Shown: positions 63,301 to 64,000 of the stretch, piece after piece
Layout of the letters: every line of letters starts with the position of its first letter
How positions within the stretch are numbered: position 1 is the stretch's first letter
Assembly (NCBI GenBank): GCA_946894095.1
Contig: OX335647.2
Coordinates: 15,270,001 to 15,334,000 of the forward strand
From: Incurvaria masculella
Lineage: Eukaryota; Arthropoda; Insecta; Lepidoptera; Incurvariidae
Length of the DNA stretch: 64,000 nucleotides
Direction: 5' to 3'
Notes under the pieces: generated by a model
Told to the model about the DNA's origin: nothing
What the model saw: the letters and a program-made list of their open reading frames with translations, nothing else
Database searches by the model: none
Made by a program: the position numbers and the translations under genes

Positions 63301-64000
63301 TATCAGCTGCAGAATTATTTTACCAATTTAATTAAATATTCTTATTCCAGATCATTTTTGTGTAAGAAGATATTGTTACTAAGTATGCATGTATTAAAAT
63401 TAATTCTATTTAACCAAATTTAAAAATAAAACTCCGTTCGTAGTATGGAAAGTAGATTATTGTTTTATTGAATGACAATAATATATTATTACCATATGTA
63501 TATGTATACAACAATCTAAATATTATATGCGGTCACACTAAAATAGGAAATTGTAAATTGTTAATGTACGCTAGCGGTAACCAATACCACGGGTAATTAT
63601 GCAATTAAAATACAATTAAGGTAAAACTATGCTTGACAAGGAAATGTTGCCGCAATTGTAATGATTTACAATGCAATATAAATTATAATATATCACTCAA
63701 TCATGCACTTATGTACATTAAATTGATATGATTGTTTGCAAACAAATCATATTTATCTACGTATGTACAGGGTTTATAAACTGTGTACTTTTACACTCAA
63801 ACATTTGTTTTACGCCCGTAGAGCTCAAGTTCCATACATTATTTAATATATACGTATAAGAGATATATTAAACGTGTGAAGCATTTATAATGAATTAAAT
63901 AAAACAAATATTAACATCTTTACTATTAAAAATGCCCGAAGGCTATTCAAAATTAATAGAAAAATATTTAAAACAAAAGCTCACATTTTTTATTATAATT
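63301..64000. other. AT-rich end of window, nothing recognised
   Basis: No gene or repeat could be supported. Confidence 0.35.

Overview
The window looks like AT-rich intronic and intergenic DNA from a moth or butterfly (Lepidoptera). Two observations support this. Both genes are split by GT-AG introns. The repeats match types I know from lepidopteran genomes: SINEs with tRNA-like or 5S-rRNA-like heads, a dispersed repeat beginning 'ggccaagtgcgagtcgg' and ending 'ttgggtacggaaccctaaaa', RTE-type LINE tails, and many short inverted-repeat elements. A noctuid-like moth is possible but not provable from this sequence.

Only two protein-coding genes can be supported, both on the + strand. (1) Positions 1764-12302 hold a nine-exon gene for a multiple inositol polyphosphate phosphatase (MINPP1 / Mipp-like histidine phosphatase). 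The exons join in frame at every junction and give 439 residues, with an N-terminal hydrophobic segment, the catalytic RHGTR motif and an SPWC motif. Where the family's HAE motif is expected, the sequence reads HSG. (2) Positions 28805-46719 hold three coding exons joined in frame (265 aa). They encode a two-membrane-span protein that I do not recognise, with a poly-glycine N-terminus and a Cys/His-rich C-terminal patch. A CpG-rich stretch ending in a splice donor at 26910/26911 is its likely promoter and 5' non-coding exon. The gene's 11.6-kb second intron carries a 3184-bp tandem direct duplication (38292-41475 and 41478-44661) with only 2 bp between the copies.

The rest is mobile-element debris. 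The dominant family is a chimeric SINE set, about 18 pieces, that share one body and carry at least three different heads: tRNA-like, 5S-rRNA-like, and a third type containing 'gtaagaggcgactaagg'. Other elements are inverted-repeat or foldback elements at 192, 750, 1999, 7460, 9272, 12599, 16197, 18300, 22581, 32976, 33684, 47945, 48592, 50433 and 51955. There are degenerate C-terminal pieces of non-LTR retrotransposon proteins near 7818, 8700, 14740, 48170, 56438 and 62965, and a 15-bp minisatellite. Nested insertions (a SINE in a SINE, a MITE in a MITE, an AT-rich insert in a SINE) give a relative chronology.

No CRISPR array, operon, prokaryotic feature or stand-alone rRNA/tRNA gene was seen. 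Downstream of 46719 no further gene could be supported. Several unexplained GC-rich blocks (about 49000, 51480, 55830, 59090) may be promoters or parts of uncharacterised repeats.
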